In this document: in pieces, positions 42,424-49,663 of the stretch
How positions within the stretch are numbered: the stretch's first letter is position 1
Layout: each line of letters begins with the position of its first letter
DNA from: Candidatus Saccharimonadota bacterium
GTDB lineage: Bacteria > Patescibacteriota > Saccharimonadia > Saccharimonadales > Saccharimonadaceae
DNA length: 64,000 bases
NCBI GenBank assembly: GCA_905371715.1
Contig: CAJPLV010000003.1
Coordinates: 13,244 to 77,243 of the forward strand
Direction: 5' to 3'
Translations under genes and position numbers: made by a program
Notes under the pieces: generated by a model
Told to the model about the DNA's origin: nothing
What the model saw: only the letters and a program-made list of their open reading frames with translations
The model's database searches: none

Positions 42424-43592
42424 GCGTCAAAGTCGTCCAAAAATTCCGACAAGTCAAAATCATCATCTTCGCGGACGCGCACGCGGCGGTCGCTCACTGC
42501 CGTTACGATTCGTTCAAACCCGACTGTTTTGTCTGTGCCGTCGCGCAAATTTTTCAGCGTGTACGTTTGCCGCTCTACGCTCGCCTCATCAATAAGCATG
42601 ACATACGTGATATCTTTTTCTACCGCCGTGACCAGCTGCTCCGCTAACGTCCGGCCGGTATAGTCAACTTCGGTATGGATTCGTTCGCTGCGTAATTTTT
42701 CGGCGATTCGCTCCGCTGTATCAAATACGCGCCCAACCGCCGCTACGTACACTTCAGTCGCGCTCGGTAATACTGCATGCCCACTTTTTTCCAGAGCCTC
42801 GACGATATGCGCCATATCGCCCAACGATGCAACTAACGTTTCCAGCGACGGCGCGACCATTCGCCCGCCGCGATATAATAATTTTTCATCGTTCGCGACA
42901 ATATCAAACAATACGCCGGCTGTGCAATCGGCATACGATAATGTTAAATCAAGTACTACGCCGGTGATACCGAGCACCTCAAGCCGCGCATACAATGCCG
43001 CTAAATCTTGGTATGCGTTATGCTCGCGTACTACTTCCGGTAGTTCCTCAGCATTTTTCGCCGCCAATACTTTGGCGAGCTGCTGCAAAATCGTGCCCGC
43101 TTGCATACGCCCAACGATATCGATCGCACGGTCGCGGAACTCTACAGGCGTAAGCATGCGCTTTTCTGCAAGCAGGCGCGTCATGAGCTCGGTCTGTATT
43201 GCATCCAGTTCTAAATAATCCTCCAAAATCGCTTGCACGATTCGCGCGTCGTTCAATCGTATACGATAGCTCGTGCGCGGCAGCCCGATCGCATCCAGGC
43301 TGCGCTTTGCAATAGCAATCGCCTCAACATCAGCACGCGGCGACTCGCAGCCAACATTGTCGTAATGAAAAACCCGCCCCGACCATGAATACGCCGGTCG
43401 TCCGAGCGAGCCGTTTGAGATCTTAAAGCGCCGCGCATAATGCACCGACACCGGCATGTCGTCGCCAAATTCTTCGTAGCCGTATAATTTTGCCGTTCGA
43501 CGCCACGCCGATTCAATATGATGGCGCACACGAACAGATTGCGGGTAGTACAGCTCCTGGCCGCCCACCAAATTGGCTAACGAAGCTTTCAT
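42420..43592 (-). CDS. Degenerate histidyl-tRNA synthetase-like protein
   Basis: 390 aa from the ATG at 43592. The C-terminal about 90 residues match a HisRS-type anticodon-binding domain (VYVAAVGRVFDTAERIAEKLRSERIHTEVDY...LAEQL). The middle has class II-like pieces (GRVFHYDNVGCESPRADVEAIAIAKRSLDAIGL). However, the motif 2 arginine and the HisA signature GLDYYTG are absent (the matching place reads LSYADCTAG). The N-terminal catalytic region is about 50 residues short. It may be a non-catalytic paralogue rather than the housekeeping enzyme. The frame upstream to 43673 has no support; the -10 box ends 7 nt before 43592. Confidence 0.7.
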   Translation of the reverse strand: MKASLANLVGGQELYYPQSVRVRHHIESAWRRTAKLYGYEEFGDDMPVSVHYARRFKISNGSLGRPAYSWSGRVFHYDNVGCESPRADVEAIAIAKRSLDAIGLPRTSYRIRLNDARIVQAILEDYLELDAIQTELMTRLLAEKRMLTPVEFRDRAIDIVGRMQAGTILQQLAKVLAAKNAEELPEVVREHNAYQDLAALYARLEVLGITGVVLDLTLSYADCTAGVLFDIVANDEKLLYRGGRMVAPSLETLVASLGDMAHIVEALEKSGHAVLPSATEVYVAAVGRVFDTAERIAEKLRSERIHTEVDYTGRTLAEQLVTAVEKDITYVMLIDEASVERQTYTLKNLRDGTDKTVGFERIVTAVSDRRVRVREDDDFDLSEFLDDFDA

Positions 43593-43599
43593 GGAATTT

Positions 43600-43628
43600 A
43601 TTATAGCATACTTGACTATATTTTGCAA
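43600..43628 (-). promoter_or_regulatory. Promoter of the HisRS-like gene
   Basis: TTGCAA (43623-43628), 17-bp spacer, TATAAT (43600-43605) with extended TGC; leaderless spacing (7 nt). Confidence 0.8.
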
Positions 43629-43689
43629 GCATTTTATATTATGGATACGCTTAATTTTTGTATTAGAAAACACCCTCTAGTTATAGATA

Positions 43690-44166
43690 TCATTGCAGCC
43701 TATGTTGCTGTACCCACGCATACATCGCGATTCCAGCCGCTACGCCGACATTAAGGCTGCGCGTACTGCCGAATTGCTCAATCGCAATAGTCCGGGGAGC
43801 ATACCGCAATAGCTCTTGGCGAATTCCTGAGCGTTCCGCGCCAAATAGCAGTACGGCATTTTTCGGTAATTTCGTGCGGCTCAAAGGCTGCGAGCCATCG
43901 ACATTGTCGATTGCAACCAGTTCTTTGCCCGTAATCGCATGTATAAAGTCATCCGCCGCCGCATAGTAGTGCACGTGCAAGTATTTGTCGGTCATCATTG
44001 CGCCGCGCTTATTCCATTGCCGCCGCCCAATAACATGCACGTGCCGCACGCCAAACGCATTCGCGCTGCGCACGATCGTGCCCATATTGAAGTCCCGCTC
44101 AACATTATCAATTGCAATCTCTAGCATTGAACCATGCGCGTCCAGATCATTGATAATTTGCTCCAT
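43690..44166 (-). CDS. SpoU-family (TrmH-like) RNA 2'-O-methyltransferase
   Basis: SAM-dependent ribose methyltransferase with the SPOUT knot. From the ATG at 44166 (SD AAAGGTG 7 nt upstream) the product is 158 aa. Motif 1 is DFNMGTIVRSANAFG, motif 2 is LLFGAERSGI, and motif 3 is STRSLNVGVAAGIAMYAW. The size fits single-domain TrmH/TrmL-like enzymes; the exact RNA target cannot be told. A longer start at 44217 would overlap the upstream gene by 11 nt but has no SD. Confidence 0.88.
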   Translation of the reverse strand: MEQIINDLDAHGSMLEIAIDNVERDFNMGTIVRSANAFGVRHVHVIGRRQWNKRGAMMTDKYLHVHYYAAADDFIHAITGKELVAIDNVDGSQPLSRTKLPKNAVLLFGAERSGIRQELLRYAPRTIAIEQFGSTRSLNVGVAAGIAMYAWVQQHRLQ

Positions 44167-44206
44167 CGGCACACCTTTGTAACAGTTGACGACGTTGCGG
44201 GAGTCG

Positions 44207-44593
44207 TTAGGCGTCATCGGTAGTTCGTTCCGAAGCTGGAGCCTCTTCGTCGTTTCGCGTCTTCAAAAAAGCCTGCACCAGTGCATCGTGCGCAACGGCT
44301 CCGGCGCTAAATGATATTCGCCAAGAATCTTTTGGCCGCGTATCAAGCACATGCTCGTACTCGCCCTTTATACACGCGACTCCATCTTCTGCAGAAATAT
44401 CATTTGGTATATCTACGAGCCTGTCCAGCACGGCAGTGGCAATAGCACGCGGATCATGCGGCAAGTCATCTATGCGTGTTTCGACTTGATTGCCATCAAT
44501 GTCTTCGTGCTTTACCGTCTGCTTTGCCATAGCACCAGCGAGCGTACCTTGTTGCGACCGAATTCGATCAAGCGGGAACCTTTCAACTGTCAT
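44207..44593 (-). CDS. Hypothetical 128-aa protein upstream of the SpoU gene
   Basis: Unrecognised soluble acidic protein. The start at 44593 (MTVERFPLDRIRSQQG) has AAAGGA 5 nt upstream and is preferred over 44617. It has no membrane segment; the middle (DPRAIATAVLDRLVDIPNDISAEDGVACIKGEYEHVL) looks alpha/beta. It is probably cotranscribed with the SpoU gene that follows. Confidence 0.6.
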   Translation of the reverse strand: MTVERFPLDRIRSQQGTLAGAMAKQTVKHEDIDGNQVETRIDDLPHDPRAIATAVLDRLVDIPNDISAEDGVACIKGEYEHVLDTRPKDSWRISFSAGAVAHDALVQAFLKTRNDEEAPASERTTDDA

Positions 44594-44703
44594 ATAATCC
44601 TTTCTCGTTTGCATCATGATATACGAGCGGCAAACGTTTGATTTATTATTGACAATCTCTACATTGTATCATGTTATATAATAAATATGAATTCATGCGG
44701 CTA

Positions 44704-44732
44704 TTTACTTTGCGCCGAAGTGCCGGTATAAT
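44704..44732 (+). promoter_or_regulatory. Promoter of tRNA-Leu(CAG)
   Basis: TTTACT (44704-44709), 17-bp spacer, TATAAT (44727-44732), about 57 nt before the mature tRNA. Confidence 0.75.
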
Positions 44733-44789
44733 CAGATCGTAAGAGTCCGGAGCGGCTAAAACTAGTGCACTTTTATACCCATTATGTAT

Positions 44790-44876
44790 GCGGATGTGGC
44801 GGAATTGGTAGACGCGCTAGCTTCAGGTGCTAGTGCCAGCAATGGCGTGGAGGTTCAAGTCCTCTCATCCGCACCA
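44790..44876 (+). tRNA. tRNA-Leu, anticodon CAG
   Basis: 87 nt with CCA encoded. The acceptor stem is GCGGATG/CATCCGC. The anticodon arm is CTAGC-TTCAGGT-GCTAG, so the anticodon is CAG (reads CUG). A long variable arm is present as expected for class II tRNA-Leu, and the T arm is GAGG-TTCAAGT-CCTC. Confidence 0.95.
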
Positions 44877-44900
44877 AAATTGAGATTTATAGCCATAACT

Positions 44901-44923
44901 CAGGCGCAATGCGTCTGTTTTTT
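44901..44923 (+). terminator. Terminator of tRNA-Leu(CAG)
   Basis: Stem CAGGCGC / GCGTCTG (one G.T pair), 3-nt loop, followed by TTTTTTAT. Confidence 0.8.
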
Positions 44924-44999
44924 ATATTTTAGCCTTTGTCGCGGATAAAGCGCCTACGCGCATCTTATGAACAAGTAGCCACGAAAGTCCCCCGCTAGA

Positions 45000-46595
45000 T
45001 TAAAACCGAAGCGTACCATCAATCATGCCGGCAAGCTGGCGTACGTCATTTAGCTGCTTAACGCCAGGATTAAGCGTACCGAGCGGATCAAATAGCTTGC
45101 GGATTGCACGATACATATCAACGCGCCGCGCACCAATGCATTCGTACGCAAATCGGCTTAGCGACCGCCCTTCGCCGTGCTGACCAACGATTGCGCCGCC
45201 GTACTGATGAACGAGCCGCGCTGTTTCGTCAAACAAACGCATGAGTTTTTGACGGTCGCTCGCCTGCGCTATCGGTGCAAGCGGATATGCCGACACGAGT
45301 TCAGTCAAACCGTCTACCGCAATTGGCAGATCCACGCGCAACTTATTACCGAGCGCCGCCAGCGCTTTCGTGAAATCCTCAAACCGTTCCGGCGGCACGA
45401 ACCAATCGGACAACAATGGCGGCATACCAACGCCTGCACGATCTGGCAGTGTAGAATAGCGCGCAACATCAAGGAGTGGCGATAGCGAAGCGCGCGCATC
45501 ATCGTCCAATACCAGCGAAACGTCAGCTACGCTACCGCATAATTTTTCAAGCTTTTTCTTTCCTTTCGCACGGGCACGCGCGTTAAAATCGTCAAACCCA
45601 ACAAGAATAACCGCCTGCGGCGCTTTACCGCCAACCTCTTGAAACCACGGCGCCTTATAGCCAACTTGTACCGCCCGCCGTACGAGCGCCGCATCAAAGT
45701 ACTTCACAAACGCCGGCGCGAACCGGCGCAGTTCATCAAGCATGTCGCGCGCTGTGTCTGCCGAAGCAAATACAAGCGCCGCCGTATCCAAATGCTGGCT
45801 GCGAAAATCAACGCGCAAAATCATCTCGCTGATAATACCAAGCGTACCCTGGCTGCCGATAAAGAGCGGCGTCAGGTCGATGCTGCCATCGCGGTCGCGT
45901 ACACGCGCAATACTGTTATAGCCAGTTTGATCGCGCTCGTGGATTGTACTGATTTCATCAGCGTAATCTTCCAAAATTGTTTCTACACCGCGGTAAATAT
46001 CGCCCTCTAAATCCTGCTGGCCTTTCTTGCGGCTGAGCTCGCGTTTACTAATTTTGCCAGTCTGCAGCACGTCGCCGTTCGCTAGCACAACCTCTAACTG
46101 GCTCACATTCGCCGCAAGCGAACCATATTTGCCCGCCAGATACCCCGCAGCATTGTCGGCAATCGCGCCGCCAATTGTGCCGCGCGGGTCAAGTCCATCA
46201 AGCGCCAGAACTCCCGTGCCCTGCAAGGCAAGCGCCGATTGAAGCGCCTGAATCGTCACGCCAGGCTGCAGACGCGCCAACCGCTGTTTACTATCATATT
46301 CAAAAATCGTGTTCATGTGTGCCGCGAGAGAGATTTGTGCGCCGCGACCGACAGCACCGCCATTAATGCCATAGCCGGCACCACGCGCTACGAGCGGCAA
46401 CGCGTGTCCGCGCTCAGACAGCTGCCACGAAAATCGCGCCGTTTTGCGAATATCACTCGTATTTCGCGGTGACACGACCATTTCAGGAGCAATCGCCAAA
46501 ATCCCCGCGTCCCTGGCGCGCGCCGCACGCAAATCCGTGCGAAAATCTACCTCGCCTGCCAAGTGTCCGCGCAAATAGGTTGCGACTTTGCTCAT
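45000..46595 (-). CDS. FAD-linked oxidase (GlcD/D-lactate dehydrogenase type)
   Basis: Flavoprotein of the PCMH/VAO family, 531 aa, that likely oxidises a 2-hydroxyacid such as D-lactate or glycolate. The FAD-binding half includes VVSPRNTSDIRKTARF, LVARGAGYGINGG, LQPGVTIQALQSAL, DPRGTIGGAIADNAAGYLAGKYGS and FIGSQGTLGIISEMIL. The C-terminal cap domain ends with VGQHGEGRSLSRF and a PLGTLNPG segment. There is no Fe-S domain, TM or signal peptide. SD AAGGGG precedes the ATG. Electron acceptor unknown. Confidence 0.85.
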   Translation of the reverse strand: MSKVATYLRGHLAGEVDFRTDLRAARARDAGILAIAPEMVVSPRNTSDIRKTARFSWQLSERGHALPLVARGAGYGINGGAVGRGAQISLAAHMNTIFEYDSKQRLARLQPGVTIQALQSALALQGTGVLALDGLDPRGTIGGAIADNAAGYLAGKYGSLAANVSQLEVVLANGDVLQTGKISKRELSRKKGQQDLEGDIYRGVETILEDYADEISTIHERDQTGYNSIARVRDRDGSIDLTPLFIGSQGTLGIISEMILRVDFRSQHLDTAALVFASADTARDMLDELRRFAPAFVKYFDAALVRRAVQVGYKAPWFQEVGGKAPQAVILVGFDDFNARARAKGKKKLEKLCGSVADVSLVLDDDARASLSPLLDVARYSTLPDRAGVGMPPLLSDWFVPPERFEDFTKALAALGNKLRVDLPIAVDGLTELVSAYPLAPIAQASDRQKLMRLFDETARLVHQYGGAIVGQHGEGRSLSRFAYECIGARRVDMYRAIRKLFDPLGTLNPGVKQLNDVRQLAGMIDGTLRF

Positions 46596-46742
46596 TATTG
46601 CCCCTTATTCCTAATCATTTACGTCTGGGTTTATTTTAACACAAGCAGAGTTAGATAGAAAATAGTATTAGCAACAGACCCAATACTATTGACGAGCCAC
46701 AAGGCTGTATGGCAGCCTCTCGTAATTTCACTCGTTGTTTGC

Positions 46743-46748
46743 TATACT
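46743..46748 (+). promoter_or_regulatory. Extended -10 of tRNA-Leu(TAG)
   Basis: TGC-TATACT 27 nt before the tRNA; the -35 is weak. Confidence 0.6.
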
Positions 46749-46774
46749 GGATTTTACGCGTTTACGCGCGCCAT

Positions 46775-46859
46775 GCGGATGTGGTGGAATTGGTAGACAC
46801 GTATGCCTTAGGAGCATATGCCTCACGGCGTGAAGGTTCAAGTCCTTTCATCCGCACCA
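46775..46859 (+). tRNA. tRNA-Leu, anticodon TAG
   Basis: 85 nt with encoded CCA. The acceptor arm is the same as that of the other tRNA-Leu (GCGGATG). The anticodon arm TATGC-CTTAGGA-GCATA gives anticodon TAG (reads CUN). A long variable arm is present. It is probably a paralogue of the copy 2 kb upstream. Confidence 0.95.
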
Positions 46860-46905
46860 AAAGATAAAACCCACCTAAAGGATTAGTGCTTTTAATTTGG
46901 AGCTT

Positions 46906-48204
46906 CTACCACCCGACTGCTAGCACTCCAGCACCATCACTTTTCAACTGATCGACAATTACGCCATTTGCATTGACTGCCATCGTCGGACCGTTAATAC
47001 TTGCGGTTACTATGGTAGTTTGTGCTTGTATGGCATGTAAGCTTATGTCAGCAGCATGAAATTGTTTTTGTAAATAGCCGTAGACAACGTCGTCTAGCGG
47101 AGCATAAACTGTATCACTGCCTTTCATGCGATTTACAACATCGGGATAATGCAAATCATAGCAAACGTACGCAGTGATCGTCCGCCCTCCAAAACGTACA
47201 TTTTGCGCCGAAACGCGCCCGACACCTTCTTCATCCGGCGCAATGTGCTGTTTATAATTCACCAGCGCGTCTTTGCCGTCTTCGTCTAATATGACGACCT
47301 TTTTGTAGCGTCGATCCCCGATAATTTCTTGCGTATGGTAAACTAACCGCAGATGATTATTTCGAGTAAAATCACGCAGCTGTTCACGACTTGACGCAGG
47401 TAATGAATTCTCCGGCCAGACTATCGTTACCCCTGGTTTGGCGTGGCGTGATTTTAGCGCTTGGAGAGATAGTTGCTCCAGTCGCTTAACGTCGTTTTTG
47501 GTCGCCGGCGCGTTGACGCCGCCCTCAGTCATAGACTGAACTGCTATAGTCGGCAGTATCGGCTGGGCTGGCAGTTTTGCAACGACTATATTTGCTGCTA
47601 TCACAACTACAGCTACTACCCCGCTGGCTATAATAAATTGCATGCGTTTTCGCCGACACCACAACCAGGCTAGCCCGACGCCGATTGCTAGCAATGCAAA
47701 CTCAATCGCCGCTTCGCCGCCCCAGCGCCCTAGCATGAGTATTCCATTGTTGCGCCAAACTGTATAACCGAGATGCGGAATCCACCAGTCTTTCATCACT
47801 GGCGCATGCAGTCGTATCAAAGTAAAACTACACCAGACAATAACAAATAGTACGCTAACCGCTTTTACACCAATCCAGCGTCTTAGCAACACTATCCACC
47901 AAATATTTGCGAGTAAAAAGATAAAACCGACACTTGCCAACACCGCCACAATAGGCGTCATAAACTGATAGTACCAATATGTCGTCGGCAATAACCAGCA
48001 AGCGCAAAATGTTAGCCCTAAAAAATACGCATGCCGCGCTGTTGCTCGCCGCAGCACCACAAATACTGCCGCCACAGCAAACAACGCCGGCAGCTGCAAC
48101 CACCACACTGACATATGCGCCGCAAGCGCCAGCACCACGCCAGACGCTGCCATAATTAGATAGTCCTTAAGAGAGTGGTGCTTCGTAAAAACTGAGTACT
48201 GCAT
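46906..48204 (-). CDS. Apolipoprotein N-acyltransferase-like membrane protein
   Basis: 432 aa from the ATG at 48204. The N-terminal half has about six to seven TM segments. The C-terminal half is a nitrilase-type domain with the catalytic triad in order: Glu in VTIVWPENSLP, Lys in LVNYKQHIAPDEE and Cys in ITAYVCYDLHYP. This is the layout of Lnt, which adds the third acyl chain to lipoproteins. It is shorter than proteobacterial Lnt (about 510 aa), so another nitrilase-type acyltransferase is possible. A -10 box ends 7 nt before the ATG and a perfect palindrome lies upstream. Frames above 48204 have no support. Confidence 0.75.
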   Translation of the reverse strand: MQYSVFTKHHSLKDYLIMAASGVVLALAAHMSVWWLQLPALFAVAAVFVVLRRATARHAYFLGLTFCACWLLPTTYWYYQFMTPIVAVLASVGFIFLLANIWWIVLLRRWIGVKAVSVLFVIVWCSFTLIRLHAPVMKDWWIPHLGYTVWRNNGILMLGRWGGEAAIEFALLAIGVGLAWLWCRRKRMQFIIASGVVAVVVIAANIVVAKLPAQPILPTIAVQSMTEGGVNAPATKNDVKRLEQLSLQALKSRHAKPGVTIVWPENSLPASSREQLRDFTRNNHLRLVYHTQEIIGDRRYKKVVILDEDGKDALVNYKQHIAPDEEGVGRVSAQNVRFGGRTITAYVCYDLHYPDVVNRMKGSDTVYAPLDDVVYGYLQKQFHAADISLHAIQAQTTIVTASINGPTMAVNANGVIVDQLKSDGAGVLAVGW

Positions 48205-48211
48205 TATTCTT

Positions 48212-48217
48212 AGTATA
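48212..48217 (-). promoter_or_regulatory. -10 box of the Lnt-like gene
   Basis: TATACT, 7 nt before the ATG; the -35 area falls inside the palindrome at 48223-48256. Confidence 0.6.
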
Positions 48218-48222
48218 ATATT

Positions 48223-48256
48223 TTTGACACAACGACAAACCCGACGTTGTGTCAAA
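48223..48256. promoter_or_regulatory. Perfect 12-bp inverted repeat at the Lnt-like promoter
   Basis: TTTGACACAACG, 10-nt spacer, CGTTGTGTCAAA. It covers the -35 region of the Lnt-like promoter and begins 5 bp from its -10. It lies 30 nt after the rsmD stop but lacks a T run, so a repressor operator is at least as likely as a terminator. Confidence 0.7.
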
Positions 48257-48286
48257 TTACAAATGACTGTCGTGCGTGCAGAGAGA

Positions 48287-48841
48287 TCACCTCTCTCGGC
48301 GGAAAGAGGTGAGAAAAGCATTACCATAACTACGATTGTCCACCACAACAATTTCCTTAGTCAGATTTGGAAACTCACCTCTTCCTGGATGTGATAATAC
48401 CATAAGCGCCCCAGGTTTGAGAAGACTTAAAAGTTTCAATACTGTGGAAAACTGCGTATCGTGATATGGCGGATCAGCAAAAATAATGTCATAATTTTCT
48501 GCCTTGCCAGATTTCAGCCATGTGCTAACAGATGAGTATACCAATGAGACGTCGTTTTCGACACCAAGCGATACCATATTTTTACGTAATATATTTTGTG
48601 CGATTTTATCACGCTCAATAAATGTAACATGCGCCGCGCCGCGGCTAAGCGCTTCAAATCCAACCGCGCCCGTTCCCGCAAATACATCAAGTACATATGC
48701 ACCGCGAACTTCACTGCCAACTCGATTGAACAGCGCATTGCGAATACGCTCGCCCATCGGTTTAGTGCGCGTATTGTTTGGCTTCGGCGCATCAAGCTTA
48801 CGTCCGCCGTATTTGCCGGCAATGACGCGAATTGACGTCAC
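48287..48841 (-). CDS. rsmD: 16S rRNA (guanine966-N2)-methyltransferase RsmD-like
   Basis: SAM-dependent methyltransferase, 184 aa from a GTG at 48841 (VTSIRVIAGKYGGRKLDAP). Motifs are RTKPMGERIRNALFNRVG, the SAM loop VLDVFAGTGAVGFEALSRGA and the catalytic IIFADPPYHD. SD GAGGCGG lies 4 nt before the GTG, which overlaps the upstream stop by 4 nt (GTGA). The frame upstream to 48955 belongs to the previous gene's region. Confidence 0.9.
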   Translation of the reverse strand: MTSIRVIAGKYGGRKLDAPKPNNTRTKPMGERIRNALFNRVGSEVRGAYVLDVFAGTGAVGFEALSRGAAHVTFIERDKIAQNILRKNMVSLGVENDVSLVYSSVSTWLKSGKAENYDIIFADPPYHDTQFSTVLKLLSLLKPGALMVLSHPGRGEFPNLTKEIVVVDNRSYGNAFLTSFRRER

Positions 48842-49644
48842 AAAACCGCCTCGCGGTATGCCGCGTACCACGCATACATCACGACCGCACAGATTTTTGG
48901 GATCAGCGTGCGGCGTGTTTGGTTCGCAAGGCGCGCCGTCCACCCGTGCTTCCAAAATATTTCATACATATTTAACGCGTAGACCTCCTGCACTGCCTCC
49001 AGGAATATGCGCTCTAGTCCTAAGTTATCCGCACGCTTTACCCATTCTTTACTCGGCGCAGAGTCAGCGAACGTCGTCGTTTTGATCGCTGTTGCCACGC
49101 CGATTTCAAACAGTAAATGCGTCGCGAACACGCCTTTTGCACCCCAATACTCCCAGTTACGCCCCATCGTATCGCGCAGGTTATTGCCTTTAATGATGTT
49201 TTTGTCCTTGATTGATAAGCGCTCTTCTTTCGGCTTGCCCCACAGTTCTTCAATCTTATCGCTAAGCGGATAGTGGTGCGCCGGCGTCAAACCGTCGGTA
49301 ATCGCGTGCGCCATCCAGGCGGCTTCAAACGCAGCGCGCACCCGATTAGTATCGCGAAGCGCCTGCACTAAATTTGCATAGTGATCGTTAATCATACCGG
49401 CAAGCGCCCGGTCGTTCGGATTCGCCGGGTCAATGTAGTGCCACGGTTCGTCAACGCTCGGGCTCTTACGTTTAATGCCGTCCGGACCGTTATTACCCTC
49501 AAAGTGCAGAATCTCGCGCGTTGTTGGGAAAGAATGCTCTACGCCTGTAAACTTTCGCATGTTGCGCCGCGCGATACGGTCAATCTTTTGATGGACCCCG
49601 AGAAAATTTCCTGAATGGGAACGAAATGTCGTACCACTGTACAT
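48838..49644 (-). CDS. Possible zinc-dependent phospholipase C / S1-P1 nuclease-fold protein
   Basis: 268 aa. A central segment AWMAHAITDGLTPAHHYPL, together with HFEGNN, EPWHYID and ATHLLFEIG, resembles the His/Asp-rich helices that hold zinc in the phospholipase C/P1 nuclease superfamily. No signal peptide is seen, unusual for that group. The assignment is tentative. A TATAAT box ends 8 nt before the ATG (leaderless). It is coupled to rsmD by a 4-nt overlap. Confidence 0.5.
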   Translation of the reverse strand: MYSGTTFRSHSGNFLGVHQKIDRIARRNMRKFTGVEHSFPTTREILHFEGNNGPDGIKRKSPSVDEPWHYIDPANPNDRALAGMINDHYANLVQALRDTNRVRAAFEAAWMAHAITDGLTPAHHYPLSDKIEELWGKPKEERLSIKDKNIIKGNNLRDTMGRNWEYWGAKGVFATHLLFEIGVATAIKTTTFADSAPSKEWVKRADNLGLERIFLEAVQEVYALNMYEIFWKHGWTARLANQTRRTLIPKICAVVMYAWYAAYREAVL

Positions 49645-49652
49645 AATTATTT

Positions 49653-49658
49653 ATTATA
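49653..49658 (-). promoter_or_regulatory. -10 box of the 268-aa gene
   Basis: TATAAT, 8 nt before the ATG at 49644. Confidence 0.6.
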
Positions 49659-49663
49659 CCATG

